NCBI GenBank assembly: GCA_963748095.1
Contig: CAVVIO010000097.1
Coordinates: 62,001-126,000 of the forward strand
DNA from: CAVVIO01 sp963748095
GTDB taxonomy: Bacteria; Bacteroidota; Bacteroidia; Bacteroidales; UBA10428
Direction of reading: 5' to 3'
DNA length: 64,000 nucleotides
A program made the position numbers and the translations under genes. Below the pieces are notes generated by a model. It did no database searches, was not told where the DNA came from, and saw only the letters and a program-made list of their open reading frames with translations. Position 1 is the stretch's first letter; each line of letters starts with the position of its first letter. Shown here in pieces: positions 16,929-25,134 of the stretch.

Positions 16929-18704
16929 ATGGAAAAGATAAAACTCACTATAGATAACAAAACACTTGAGGTAGAAAAGGGAACATCTATTTACAAAGCG
17001 GCAAAAAAAATAGGTGTTGAAATTCCCGTGCTGTGTTATATGGATCTAGGCGATCTGAATATTGAACATAAACCGGGTGGTTGCCGGATGTGTTCGGTTG
17101 AGGTTGAAGGAAGAAAGAATCTTGCCCCTTCATGTTCAACAGATGTCGCTGACGGAATGGTTATACATACCCACAGTATGCGTGTTTTAAATGCCCGCCG
17201 AATAGTCATGGAACTCATACTTTCCGATCATCCGAAAGATTGCCTTTCATGTGCCAAATCGGGAAATTGCGACCTGCAAAGCCTGGCTAATAAACTGGGC
17301 ATAAGGGATATCCCCAACCAGGACATTGCTGAAATGTCGACTTACCGAACTGACTTCTCTCCCTCCATCATCCGCGATATGGATAAGTGTATTTTATGCC
17401 GCAGGTGTGAGACCATGTGTAATGAAGTTCAAACTGTAGGAGCTCTTTCGGCTGTCAACCGCGGATTTATGTCGGTGGTGGCACCCGCTTTCGAAATGGA
17501 CCTGGAAGATTCGGTTTGTACCTACTGTGGCCAGTGCGTGGCTGTTTGTCCCACCGGAGCCCTTACCGAAGTGGATCATACCAATAACCTGATCAGAGAA
17601 CTTTCGAACCCGAATAAAACCGTGATTGTGCAGACTGCACCAGCAGTAAGGGCAGCCCTGGGAGAAGAATTCGGTTATCCCGCCGGCACACTTGTAACCG
17701 GTAAAATGGTAGCAGCCCTGCGCAGGTTAGGTTTCAATTATGTATTTGACACCGACTTTGCTGCCGATCTTACCATTATGGAAGAAGGTACAGAACTACT
17801 CGACAGGATCAGCCGACACCTGAGTGGAGACAAATCGGTAAAACTGCCAATTCTTACTTCCTGCTGTCCCGGATGGGTTAACTTTTTCGAGTCGCAGTTT
17901 ACCGATATGCTCGATATTCCATCTACAGCACGTTCACCGCAGCAAATGTTCGGTTCAATCGCCAAAACCTATTTTGCCGATAAGATCGGTGTGAAACGGG
18001 AAGACATGGTGGTGGTTTCCATTATGCCTTGTCTTGCCAAGAAATATGAATGTCAGCGCGACGAATTTAAGGTAAACGGAAATCCCGATGTCGATTATTC
18101 CATTTCCACCCGTGAACTGGCACATCTTATCAAAAGGGCCAACATGGATATTAATACCCTTCCGGATGAAGAGTTTGATAATCCACTGGGTGAATCGACG
18201 GGTGCCGGAGTGATTTTCGGAACCACCGGTGGAGTGATCGAAGCTGCTGTAAGAACAGCTTATGAAATTTTTACAGGAAAAACACTAAATAATGTAGATT
18301 TCAAGCAACTCAGGGGAATGGATGGCATCCGTCATGCAACCATCGATTTCGACGGCACCCCTATCAACATCGGGATTGCACATGGCCTGGGGAATGCCCG
18401 GAGTCTGCTGGAATCTATACGCAACGGCGATAGTAACTTTCATGCTATTGAAATAATGGCCTGTCCGGGTGGTTGTATCGGTGGTGGCGGACAACCGCTT
18501 CACCATGGTGACTTCAGTATTTTGCAAAAAAGAATGGATGCTATTTACAAGGAAGATACAAACAAAGTCATCCGTAAATCACATGAAAATCCTTATATTC
18601 AAAAATTGTATGAAGAATTCCTTGGTAAACCAATGAGTGAAAAGGCTCATAAACTGCTTCATACACATTATGTGGATAAAAGCAAAAAAATAATTTATAT
18701 TTAA
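16929..18704 (+). CDS. hydA: [FeFe]-hydrogenase catalytic subunit, trimeric NADH-linked type
   Basis: The 591-residue product is a complete catalytic subunit. It starts with a plant-type [2Fe-2S] domain (CYMDLGDLNIEHKPGGCRMC), followed by the His-ligated [4Fe-4S] motif HPKDCLSCAKSGNC, two [4Fe-4S] motifs (CILCRRCETMC, CTYCGQCVAVCP), the H-cluster domain and the C-terminal small-subunit region. All catalytic motifs are intact: TSCCPGW (residues 310-316), MPCLAKKYE (366-374) and MACPGGCIGGGGQ (510-522), giving H-cluster ligands Cys313, Cys368, Cys512, Cys516 and proton-relay Cys312. Context with HydB and HydC supports an electron-bifurcating group A3 enzyme in the cytosol. Its maturases HydE, HydF, HydG are not in the window. 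Confidence 0.97.
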   Translation: MEKIKLTIDNKTLEVEKGTSIYKAAKKIGVEIPVLCYMDLGDLNIEHKPGGCRMCSVEVEGRKNLAPSCSTDVADGMVIHTHSMRVLNARRIVMELILSDHPKDCLSCAKSGNCDLQSLANKLGIRDIPNQDIAEMSTYRTDFSPSIIRDMDKCILCRRCETMCNEVQTVGALSAVNRGFMSVVAPAFEMDLEDSVCTYCGQCVAVCPTGALTEVDHTNNLIRELSNPNKTVIVQTAPAVRAALGEEFGYPAGTLVTGKMVAALRRLGFNYVFDTDFAADLTIMEEGTELLDRISRHLSGDKSVKLPILTSCCPGWVNFFESQFTDMLDIPSTARSPQQMFGSIAKTYFADKIGVKREDMVVVSIMPCLAKKYECQRDEFKVNGNPDVDYSISTRELAHLIKRANMDINTLPDEEFDNPLGESTGAGVIFGTTGGVIEAAVRTAYEIFTGKTLNNVDFKQLRGMDGIRHATIDFDGTPINIGIAHGLGNARSLLESIRNGDSNFHAIEIMACPGGCIGGGGQPLHHGDFSILQKRMDAIYKEDTNKVIRKSHENPYIQKLYEEFLGKPMSEKAHKLLHTHYVDKSKKIIYI

Positions 18705-18744
18705 TTTTGTTCATTCCTGAAAATTAATATTAAGCTGTTTCGTC

Positions 18745-19227
18745 ATGTCAAATATAAAAGTTGAATTAAAGAAAAAGGACGTTGAAAAGATCAAAGAAAT
18801 TTGTCAATCGTTCGATAACAAATCCGGTGAATTAATTAACGTCCTGCACAAAGTTCAGGGTACTTTCGGTTACCTGCCGGCAGAGGTACAAGAGGTTGTG
18901 GCACAGGAACTGAATGTGTCGGTAGCCAAGGTATACGGGGTAGTTACATTTTACTCCTTTTTCTCCATGGTACCTAAAGGGCAGCACCCGATATCCATCT
19001 GCACAGGTACGGCCTGTTATGTAAGAGGTGCGGAAAATGTGCTGGAGGAGTTCAGGAAAGAATTGCACATCGATGTTGGAGAAACAACCTCCGACGGCAA
19101 ATTTTCCATTAGTTGCCTGCGGTGTGTAGGCGCCTGTGGGCTGGCGCCTGTGGTTATGGTGGGCGATAAAACCTATGGCCGGGTTGCCCCCGAAATGGTA
19201 AAAGATATACTAAAAGAATTCGATTGA
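18745..19227 (+). CDS. hydC: Electron-bifurcating [FeFe]-hydrogenase gamma subunit (NuoE-like)
   Basis: The 160-residue product has the NuoE thioredoxin-like [2Fe-2S] fold: a helical N-terminus (LINVLHKVQGTFGYLP), VYGVVTFYSFF, and the four cluster cysteines in CTGTACYVRG (about residues 90-99) and CLRCVGACGLAP (about 129-140). It completes the HydABC trio and lies last in the operon, 40 nt after hydA, an order in which hydC often comes first in other bacteria. A strong terminator follows 47 nt downstream. Confidence 0.95.
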   Translation: MSNIKVELKKKDVEKIKEICQSFDNKSGELINVLHKVQGTFGYLPAEVQEVVAQELNVSVAKVYGVVTFYSFFSMVPKGQHPISICTGTACYVRGAENVLEEFRKELHIDVGETTSDGKFSISCLRCVGACGLAPVVMVGDKTYGRVAPEMVKDILKEFD

Positions 19228-19274
19228 TTAAGCGAGTGATTGTTAGCGCATTTGATTTTAGGTAATTGGTTAAT

Positions 19275-19311
19275 AATATTCCATCCTTATTATTGGATGG
19301 AATATTTTTTT
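19275..19311 (+). terminator. Terminator of the hydrogenase operon
   Basis: Perfect 12-bp stem AATATTCCATCC (19275-19286) with GGATGGAATATT (19295-19306), 8-nt loop, continuing into a run of T to 19311. It separates hydC from the convergent phosphatase gene and is self-complementary enough to work in both directions. Confidence 0.9.
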
Positions 19312-19345
19312 GTGAAGGAATAAATAATAAGTTTAGTGAATTGAA

Positions 19346-20533
19346 TTAAACATATTTTATTTTCACCGCTTTCAAAAATTTATCTTCCAGTAACCGGGCT
19401 ATACGCTTTACAACGGTTCTTCTTATTTCCAGTTCAACGGGCAGGCTTGGGTCCTGGTGGGCAATATTTATTCGTGTTCCGATGATGATCTGTATTTCAT
19501 CACTCTCCCGTATCAGTTTTACCACCTTATCTGCTGGTCCGCTTCCCAACTGGTAATTTATATAATAATCCTTCAGTATCTTTTCCACTTTATTCAGGGT
19601 AAGTATTCCTTCGGTAAACAGATCGACACCCTGCATCGAAGAAACAGGTGGAAGTTCCGGATCTTCAAACTCAAACCCGTCCTGAATTTCGAGATTAAGC
19701 TCACGGGCAATAATATCCCCTGTGGTAGCGCCCATTATGATCCTTTTTCCTTCGAATTCACCTACAAAACCAGCAAACAGTTTATCATCCTTTTTCTCGT
19801 ACGGTGGACCGGTGCATATTAAAAGTGTACGTGGTTCCCGAAAATATATAGTTCCACAGCTGATATCATCTCTGGCATGAAATCCGTCATTGCGATAAGC
19901 CATGTTCAGAACCCTCTCAGCAAGCTGGTGAGCCGATATTTTAGAGTTATGTTTTATCACATCAAGTGCGAACCGTCCGACATTATCCCCACCCCAGCCA
20001 AAAGGAAAGCGGGGCGAACCCATCCCCGATTGGGCCACTCCGTCGGAGAAGAAAACAATACGATCTCCTTTTTTTGCCTTGAAGGAACATACCCGTATCT
20101 CTTTCCCCTTGTTTTTCTCTCCGTCCACTGAAATAATTTTCCATCCGGGATCCCAGAAAGCTTTGCCCCGGATAAGAATGCACCCGGGATTCTCATATTC
20201 CACAATAGTAGTATCTCCGTTATATTCTACATCGATGATGGTAAAAGTGGAATAGCTCATTTTACGTACGCTGCAAACCGGGAGGGTTTTCATTATTATC
20301 TCGGCAGTTTTTTCAGGTCTTTTGTGTTCTTTGGTAAAATTGAGGGCCATTGTCGCCGTCATGGTTCCCAGCACGCTGGCTTTTACTCCGTGTCCCATTC
20401 CATCCGACAATACAATTACAATGCGATTCTCTTCCCTTACTTTTCCTGACAGAAATACATCGCCGCAAATTCGCTCTCCTTCATAATTTTTCTGCTGACA
20501 GTCAACTTCGATAAAAAATTTTTCCGTCGTCAT
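19346..20533 (-). CDS. SpoIIE-type PP2C serine phosphatase linked to hydrogenase
   Basis: The 395-residue protein has a PP2C/SpoIIE phosphatase domain in residues about 1-240: ICGDVFLSG, VLSDGMGHGVKAS, VFFSDGVAQSG and RDDISCGTIYF carry the metal-binding aspartates. The C-terminal about 150 residues are not part of the catalytic domain and contain MGATTGDIIARELNLE and an acidic PPVSSMQGVDLFTEG segment; their role is unknown. Phosphatases of this kind reverse RsbW-type phosphorylation. It overlaps the HydS-like gene by 4 nt, so sensor and phosphatase are coupled, as in loci of group C3 sensory hydrogenases. It faces the hydrogenase operon tail to tail. Confidence 0.92.
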   Translation of the reverse strand: MTTEKFFIEVDCQQKNYEGERICGDVFLSGKVREENRIVIVLSDGMGHGVKASVLGTMTATMALNFTKEHKRPEKTAEIIMKTLPVCSVRKMSYSTFTIIDVEYNGDTTIVEYENPGCILIRGKAFWDPGWKIISVDGEKNKGKEIRVCSFKAKKGDRIVFFSDGVAQSGMGSPRFPFGWGGDNVGRFALDVIKHNSKISAHQLAERVLNMAYRNDGFHARDDISCGTIYFREPRTLLICTGPPYEKKDDKLFAGFVGEFEGKRIIMGATTGDIIARELNLEIQDGFEFEDPELPPVSSMQGVDLFTEGILTLNKVEKILKDYYINYQLGSGPADKVVKLIRESDEIQIIIGTRINIAHQDPSLPVELEIRRTVVKRIARLLEDKFLKAVKIKYV

Positions 20534-22389
20534 TTATCTTCCCCCTTCTTATAGAACTCAACGATCGAGTTAAGCATCTTCTCAATTTCCGAAGCACTTT
20601 CCCCCATCAGAAAACCTACTTTCTGCACCATTTCCAGGTTCTTGTCAATTGCATCAGATATCCTGTTCAAAACTTCCGCTTTTTGTACCTCAGGAGCCTG
20701 CATATCGCGAATGATACCTCCTACTACCTGATGCCTGCTCACAGGAAACAAGGATACATTGATCAGTGAATTGCCCAGTTGAATATCACGCCCATCAATA
20801 TTCTGATCGTCACTTAGAACATAGGAAAACATATTGGCAAGATTATGAGGCACCAGCTTATGAAGATCCGCACCCACCAATCCGGGTATAACCTCGTTGA
20901 TTTCTTCCGCTTCCTGTCCCAGTATTCGAATAAAGCTTCCGTTGGCTTTTAAAACCTTCAGCGAATTATCCACCAGAACAACTCCTGCACGCAGTTTTTC
21001 AAATATAAAATCATTCAGTTCAAAAGCCAAATCTGCTGCTTCCTTTTCCTGTTGTGTTTTCTTCCGGGTTTCTTCCAGCAGGTTTTCTGTTTGCCTTAAT
21101 CTTTCGGCTACCACTTCCACTTCTTCATTCCTGTTTTTCGAATGTTTTAATGAATAAGTAATGCACAATTCAGGTACCGCCAGGCCTTTGGCTATTGAAA
21201 TGGCAAAATCCCTACAGGATTCATACCCGCATTCGGTGCAGCCAATTCTGTCAGTAGCTTTTCTTCCGATTAATTTCAGTACCTCTTTTATTTTTTCGTT
21301 AGATGGTGCCGGTCGCCGTTGATCATTGGCATTAAATGTATAACTAAAATCAAGGTCCAGGAATTCCTGAAGATTATTGTGCCACTCTATCCTGAAAAAA
21401 TTTAATAACCGCTTATTGGCATATTTCACCACATAGTATTCGCGAAGCAATTTACCTGCCTTGTTAGTTGTTCCGGCGCCTTTTAATAAATTTCCGGTAA
21501 CCACATAAAGATGATGCTGGATAACTTTCACATGCTTTTCAAACTCATCAATCGATTCCAGCATTGCTTTCCGTCCTTCTATACAAGATATATTGGATGT
21601 CAACAGGTTTGCATCCATATCGGCTGCCTGAATTAATCCATTACGAATCGGATAAAGTGATCCTTTATATCCAAGTGGGGGATCGAATTCAGAGAACTCG
21701 AGGGTACTTTCGTCGATGCCGAATTCCTCGAACAATTTTCGAAGTTCAACAAATGTCAGTACCACATCAATCCTGCGATCTCCCTCGAATCGTTTTGCTT
21801 CCTCTTTTACAGCAATATCGGGACCGATATATATGATTTTAACAGTTTCTTTATAAATATTCCGGATTACCTGGGTCATAGCTATGGCTGGGGACACAAG
21901 AGGAGTAAGATTGCCAACAAGGTTTGGATGAAACTTTTCGATGTATGATACCACCACCGGATCGTTCGAATTGATATAGTATTTTCCTTTAAAATGCTGT
22001 AAAAGATCAAGGTATTCGTATGCGATGAGATCAACGCCAAAAGATTCTTCATGTACATATTTTATTCCTAACGCTTTGATCATCTGAACAAACTTGCGGT
22101 AATCGGTAATATCATCGAACTCCGCTGAAATACCGGGAGAACAGATGGCCACCACTGTATCGGTTCCTTTCAATATTTCCCTGGCTTCAGCTATGGAGCT
22201 TCGGTAAGTCAATGCATCGGAATAACAACTCTCGATGCAGGCCCCACATCCGATACACCGGTTGTCATTCACCACCGGAAACATACTGTCGGGATTGATC
22301 TGAATCGCTTTTACCGGACAAACCCTCACGCAGGTGAAACAACCTGTACATTTCTTTTCAGTGAACCGGATCAAAGGATCTTTTTCCAT
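20530..22389 (-). CDS. HydS-like PAS sensor with degenerate hydrogenase domain
   Basis: Domains in order: two [4Fe-4S] motifs (CTGCFTCVRVCP, CIGCGACIESC), a hydrogenase-like domain, a four-Cys Fe-S domain (GCTECGYESC, about residue 390), a coiled-coil linker and a PAS domain (GVVLVDNSLKVLKANGSF onward), then a helical tail. This is the layout of group C3 sensory hydrogenases. However, the H-cluster motifs look degenerate: the first motif is NSNDP (Asn142, Asp143), the second is GPDIAVKEE (Asp191), and in the third only Cys269 (SNISC) remains, so three of four ligands appear lost. I chose ATG at 22389, which avoids the 29-nt overlap made by an upstream ATG at 22425 and leaves 7 nt after the previous gene. 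The protein may signal through PAS and Fe-S clusters to the co-encoded PP2C. Confidence 0.85.
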   Translation of the reverse strand: MEKDPLIRFTEKKCTGCFTCVRVCPVKAIQINPDSMFPVVNDNRCIGCGACIESCYSDALTYRSSIAEAREILKGTDTVVAICSPGISAEFDDITDYRKFVQMIKALGIKYVHEESFGVDLIAYEYLDLLQHFKGKYYINSNDPVVVSYIEKFHPNLVGNLTPLVSPAIAMTQVIRNIYKETVKIIYIGPDIAVKEEAKRFEGDRRIDVVLTFVELRKLFEEFGIDESTLEFSEFDPPLGYKGSLYPIRNGLIQAADMDANLLTSNISCIEGRKAMLESIDEFEKHVKVIQHHLYVVTGNLLKGAGTTNKAGKLLREYYVVKYANKRLLNFFRIEWHNNLQEFLDLDFSYTFNANDQRRPAPSNEKIKEVLKLIGRKATDRIGCTECGYESCRDFAISIAKGLAVPELCITYSLKHSKNRNEEVEVVAERLRQTENLLEETRKKTQQEKEAADLAFELNDFIFEKLRAGVVLVDNSLKVLKANGSFIRILGQEAEEINEVIPGLVGADLHKLVPHNLANMFSYVLSDDQNIDGRDIQLGNSLINVSLFPVSRHQVVGGIIRDMQAPEVQKAEVLNRISDAIDKNLEMVQKVGFLMGESASEIEKMLNSIVEFYKKGEDK

Positions 22390-22396
22390 AATATCA

Positions 22397-22651
22397 TTAT
22401 AATAAGTCGGCAAGCGTTTTTTCAAGAATGCCAGTTACGTTTTTCTCAGTTACTTTACTGAATAGTTTATTTCCTATTTTCAGATTAGCCCCTCCCTGGC
22501 AATTATCAAAACAATGATCGCCGTGAAAGTTAACCTTTTCAGTAAGTTTTTTCTCGATCAAAAATTTTTGAATTACCGGCAGCAATTTTTTATTTCCTCT
22601 TGCAAAACAGGAACTCCCTAAACATATTGTGATTTCTCTCTTGTAGTCCAT
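22397..22651 (-). CDS. Small thioredoxin-like [2Fe-2S] protein of the HydS operon
   Basis: The 84-residue protein is a single thioredoxin-like [2Fe-2S] domain with cluster cysteines in CLGSSCFARG (residues 11-20) and HCFDNCQGGANL (about 46-57), like the C-terminal domain of NuoE. It is the first gene of the operon that continues with the HydS-like sensor and PP2C phosphatase. A role as redox partner of the sensor is likely from position and is known for homologous loci, but the partner is not shown by the sequence. Confidence 0.88.
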   Translation of the reverse strand: MDYKREITICLGSSCFARGNKKLLPVIQKFLIEKKLTEKVNFHGDHCFDNCQGGANLKIGNKLFSKVTEKNVTGILEKTLADLL

Positions 22652-22791
22652 CTAAATAAATTACTCTTTAAAAATACAAATTTTACGAATCAGGTAATAC
22701 TATTTTTGAAGAATCATCACTGAACTTAACAATTATGACCATAAGAAAATGTAAAATCAATATTTCCTTTTTTTAAATATTCAGTTATACA

Positions 22792-22822
22792 TATATTTGT
22801 AAATAATTCAAAAAGAATTTAC
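22792..22822 (+). promoter_or_regulatory. Promoter and inverted repeat in front of rex2
   Basis: TATATTTG (22792-22799) matches the Bacteroidota -7 box TAnnTTTG. Right after it lies the inverted repeat GTAAAT (22799-22804) / ATTTAC (22817-22822), which would straddle the transcription start. It does not match a Rex operator, so autoregulation is only possible. Confidence 0.4.
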
Positions 22823-22825
22823 CAG

Positions 22826-23482
22826 GTGACACTATTAAATTCAAGAAAAAGCAGTATCAAGATTTTACCTGAACGAACAGTTGAACGTTTAAGCCAATAT
22901 AGAAGAACACTTCTGAAATGTATGAGCGATGGAAAAACGCATATCTTTTCGCATGAACTCGCTGATATTCACAACATAACAGCTGTTCAGGTAAGGAGGG
23001 ATATTATGTTTATCGGCTTTACAAGTCCACAGCGTAAAGGTTATGTGGTAAAAGATCTTATTAAGGTTATCAGCCGGATAATCGATGCCAAAGATGCTCT
23101 GAATGTAGCTGTTATCGGACTTGGACATTTAGGGAAAGCTATTTCTTCCTACTTTGTAGGTAAAAGGCCAAACCTTAATCTTGTAGCTACATTTGATATC
23201 GATCCAAAAAAAATAGGTTCGGAAGTTGCCGGTGTAAGTTGTTTTCCTATTGCACGTTTGCGCGAAATAATAGCAGAAAAAGAAATATCCATTGCCATAC
23301 TGACTGTCCCGCCCAATGCAGCTCAGGAGATGGCAAAAGCACTGATCAATTCCGGTATCAGAGGAATTCTGAACTTTACCAGTGTGACTATCAATGTACC
23401 CGAAAATGTATACCTGGAAGAGTATGATATGATTACTTCCATTGAGAAAGTTGCCTATTATGTAAAGAAAAGGAATAGTTAA
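22826..23482 (+). CDS. rex: Redox-sensing transcriptional repressor Rex (paralogue 2)
   Basis: The 218-residue product is a second full Rex: winged helix with LPERTVERLSQYRRTL and VQVRRDIMFIGF, a Rossmann domain with IGLGHLGKAI (about residue 97), acidic TFDIDPKKI, and the C-terminal swap helix. The start is taken as GTG at 22826, since no ATG lies before the conserved winged helix. It diverges from the HydS operon and marks the right edge of the hydrogenase island, a mirror of rex1 at the left edge. Compared with rex1 it has a slightly longer N-terminus and a lysine-rich C-terminus (YYVKKRNS). Different operator or NADH affinity would be expected but cannot be read. Confidence 0.94.
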   Translation: MTLLNSRKSSIKILPERTVERLSQYRRTLLKCMSDGKTHIFSHELADIHNITAVQVRRDIMFIGFTSPQRKGYVVKDLIKVISRIIDAKDALNVAVIGLGHLGKAISSYFVGKRPNLNLVATFDIDPKKIGSEVAGVSCFPIARLREIIAEKEISIAILTVPPNAAQEMAKALINSGIRGILNFTSVTINVPENVYLEEYDMITSIEKVAYYVKKRNS

Positions 23483-23703
23483 TCCAATTTTTTTATACAT
23501 TCATCAAGAAGTCCGATTATTAATACGTTAACTCATTATTTAAAATAAATAGTTTCGTATATTTATTTCTTAATAATCCCAACATTTTAAGTTTTAAAAA
23601 TCAAAGATTATTTTATATACTGTAACTCTCGCTATAACTTTCCGTATATAAGATCATATTAACCTAAAAATCAATTTATCAACGCACATTAAAAATATTA
23701 ATT

Positions 23704-25077
23704 ATGTACAGAAAAATTATTGTGTTTGCCATTCTTGGCTTTGCTGTTATGATGACAGCTTGTAAAAAGGACAAAACTACCGATCCTTATCAGTCTACAT
23801 TCTCAGATCTGACGGTAGAACAAAACAAGACTAACCTCGAGAACAATGGTATAGACTTAATAAACGAGATGGAACAAATGAAATCCGGTAACGCTATTGA
23901 AGTCACCGCCAATCTCGCTAATCTGGCAGATAGTTCGGGCATGTTTAAATCCGCACCCTCAAGTGTTTTTATGCCGGTTACTTTTTCAAAGTCTATCAGC
24001 CAGAATAAGATTACTGCAACTGCTCTTTTAAACGCACTGAAATCGATGACCGTTAATAAGGGGCCTGCGAACTTACAAGAGGCATGGGATAGTATTGTTG
24101 GTAAATATACCTGGAACCCTCAAACAGCAGAATTCGACAAAACCCAATTAAGTGATGAGGTTATCATTGAATTTCCAGGGAAAAAGGAAGATCTAACAAA
24201 CACTGCTGCTTATACGATTAATGGATTTCAGTATGCTACTATTACAGATCCAATGTTTGAAGTGAATACCAGTGCGGATTTTCAATTACCGACTGCTTTG
24301 CATATCGATCTGAAATATAATAGTGTTGTTGTTACTGCTCTTGATTTTTCAGCAAGTTACCAGAATACAGGACTACCTACCAACGTAAGCATAACCTGGA
24401 CAGTTGACAATTTCAGCCTTAACTTCACAGCAACTCATTCTCCGTATACCAATGCAAGTGTCAGTTATACTTTAAAACATGCAGATCAAATTTTAATCGA
24501 TACCAAATGGGAAGCTTCCGGTGACTGGAGCCAGGATAATATCGACAACAGTACAGTTACCGAATATGATACGAACTATTATCAGATGTATGATTACGGT
24601 ACCAGTACCTGGGTCGACACTTTTTATGTGGATGAATGGCAAAGTGTGGATGTTGAAAAAATTATACGGAATGCAAATGCCTATTTTACTGTAATGAACA
24701 TAAAAGTAATCGGACAGGTAAATATTAATGCTCTTGTTACTAAAGAAAAAGAACTTTGGGATCAATACGAAAAAGAAACCATTACCCAGAAGGAATATGC
24801 TGAACAATTAGCAGATGCAATAAATGCAAATGCAAAACTGGCTGTTATTTATGTGGACAGTAATACAAAAATAGCTGATGCCGAAGCATATGCTTATTAG
24901 GATGATTACTGGAACGAATGGTATACAGATTTAAGGTTCATTTTTGCGGATGGATCCAAATCCGATGCTGCCACTTATTTCGGTGAAGGTTTTGGTGACT
25001 TCTTCACTTCACTGAATAATTTTGTCGATGAAATTAACCAGGAATATGATACAAATATTGATCCTGTGGATTACTGA
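23704..25077 (+). pseudogene. Secreted lipoprotein of unknown function interrupted by an in-frame TAG
   Basis: The first 398 codons encode a lipoprotein: signal peptide with lipobox MMTAC (Cys about residue 20) followed by KKDK, then a region rich in Asn/Thr/Ser and beta-type segments. No family recognised. The frame meets TAG at 24898-24900 (after AYAY) and then stays open for 58 more codons in the same frame (DDYWNEWYTDLRF...NIDPVDY) to TGA at 25075-25077, just before a good terminator. Composition of the extension matches the upstream part, so the original gene most likely ended at 25077 and TAG is a nonsense mutation. A truncated 398-residue product could still be made. It stands alone, on the opposite strand to the TonB/DUF4249 pair. 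Confidence 0.75.
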
Positions 25078-25102
25078 AAATAAAAAATTGTCATCCATCA
25101 AA

Positions 25103-25134
25103 AATCCTCCGGTAGAATTACCGGGGGATTTTTA
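25103..25134. terminator. Terminator between the lipoprotein gene and convergent DUF4249 gene
   Basis: 12-bp stem AATCCTCCGGTA (25103-25114) with TACCGGGGGATT (25119-25130) with one T-G pair, 4-nt loop, T-rich tail on the plus strand. It lies 26 nt past the TGA of the read-through frame, which supports that TGA as the original gene end. Confidence 0.8.

Noticed and set aside
24898..24900. TAG as a pyrrolysine codon.
   Set aside because: No PylS/PylT or methylamine methyltransferase is in the window and pyrrolysine is not expected in Bacteroidota; a nonsense mutation is simpler.
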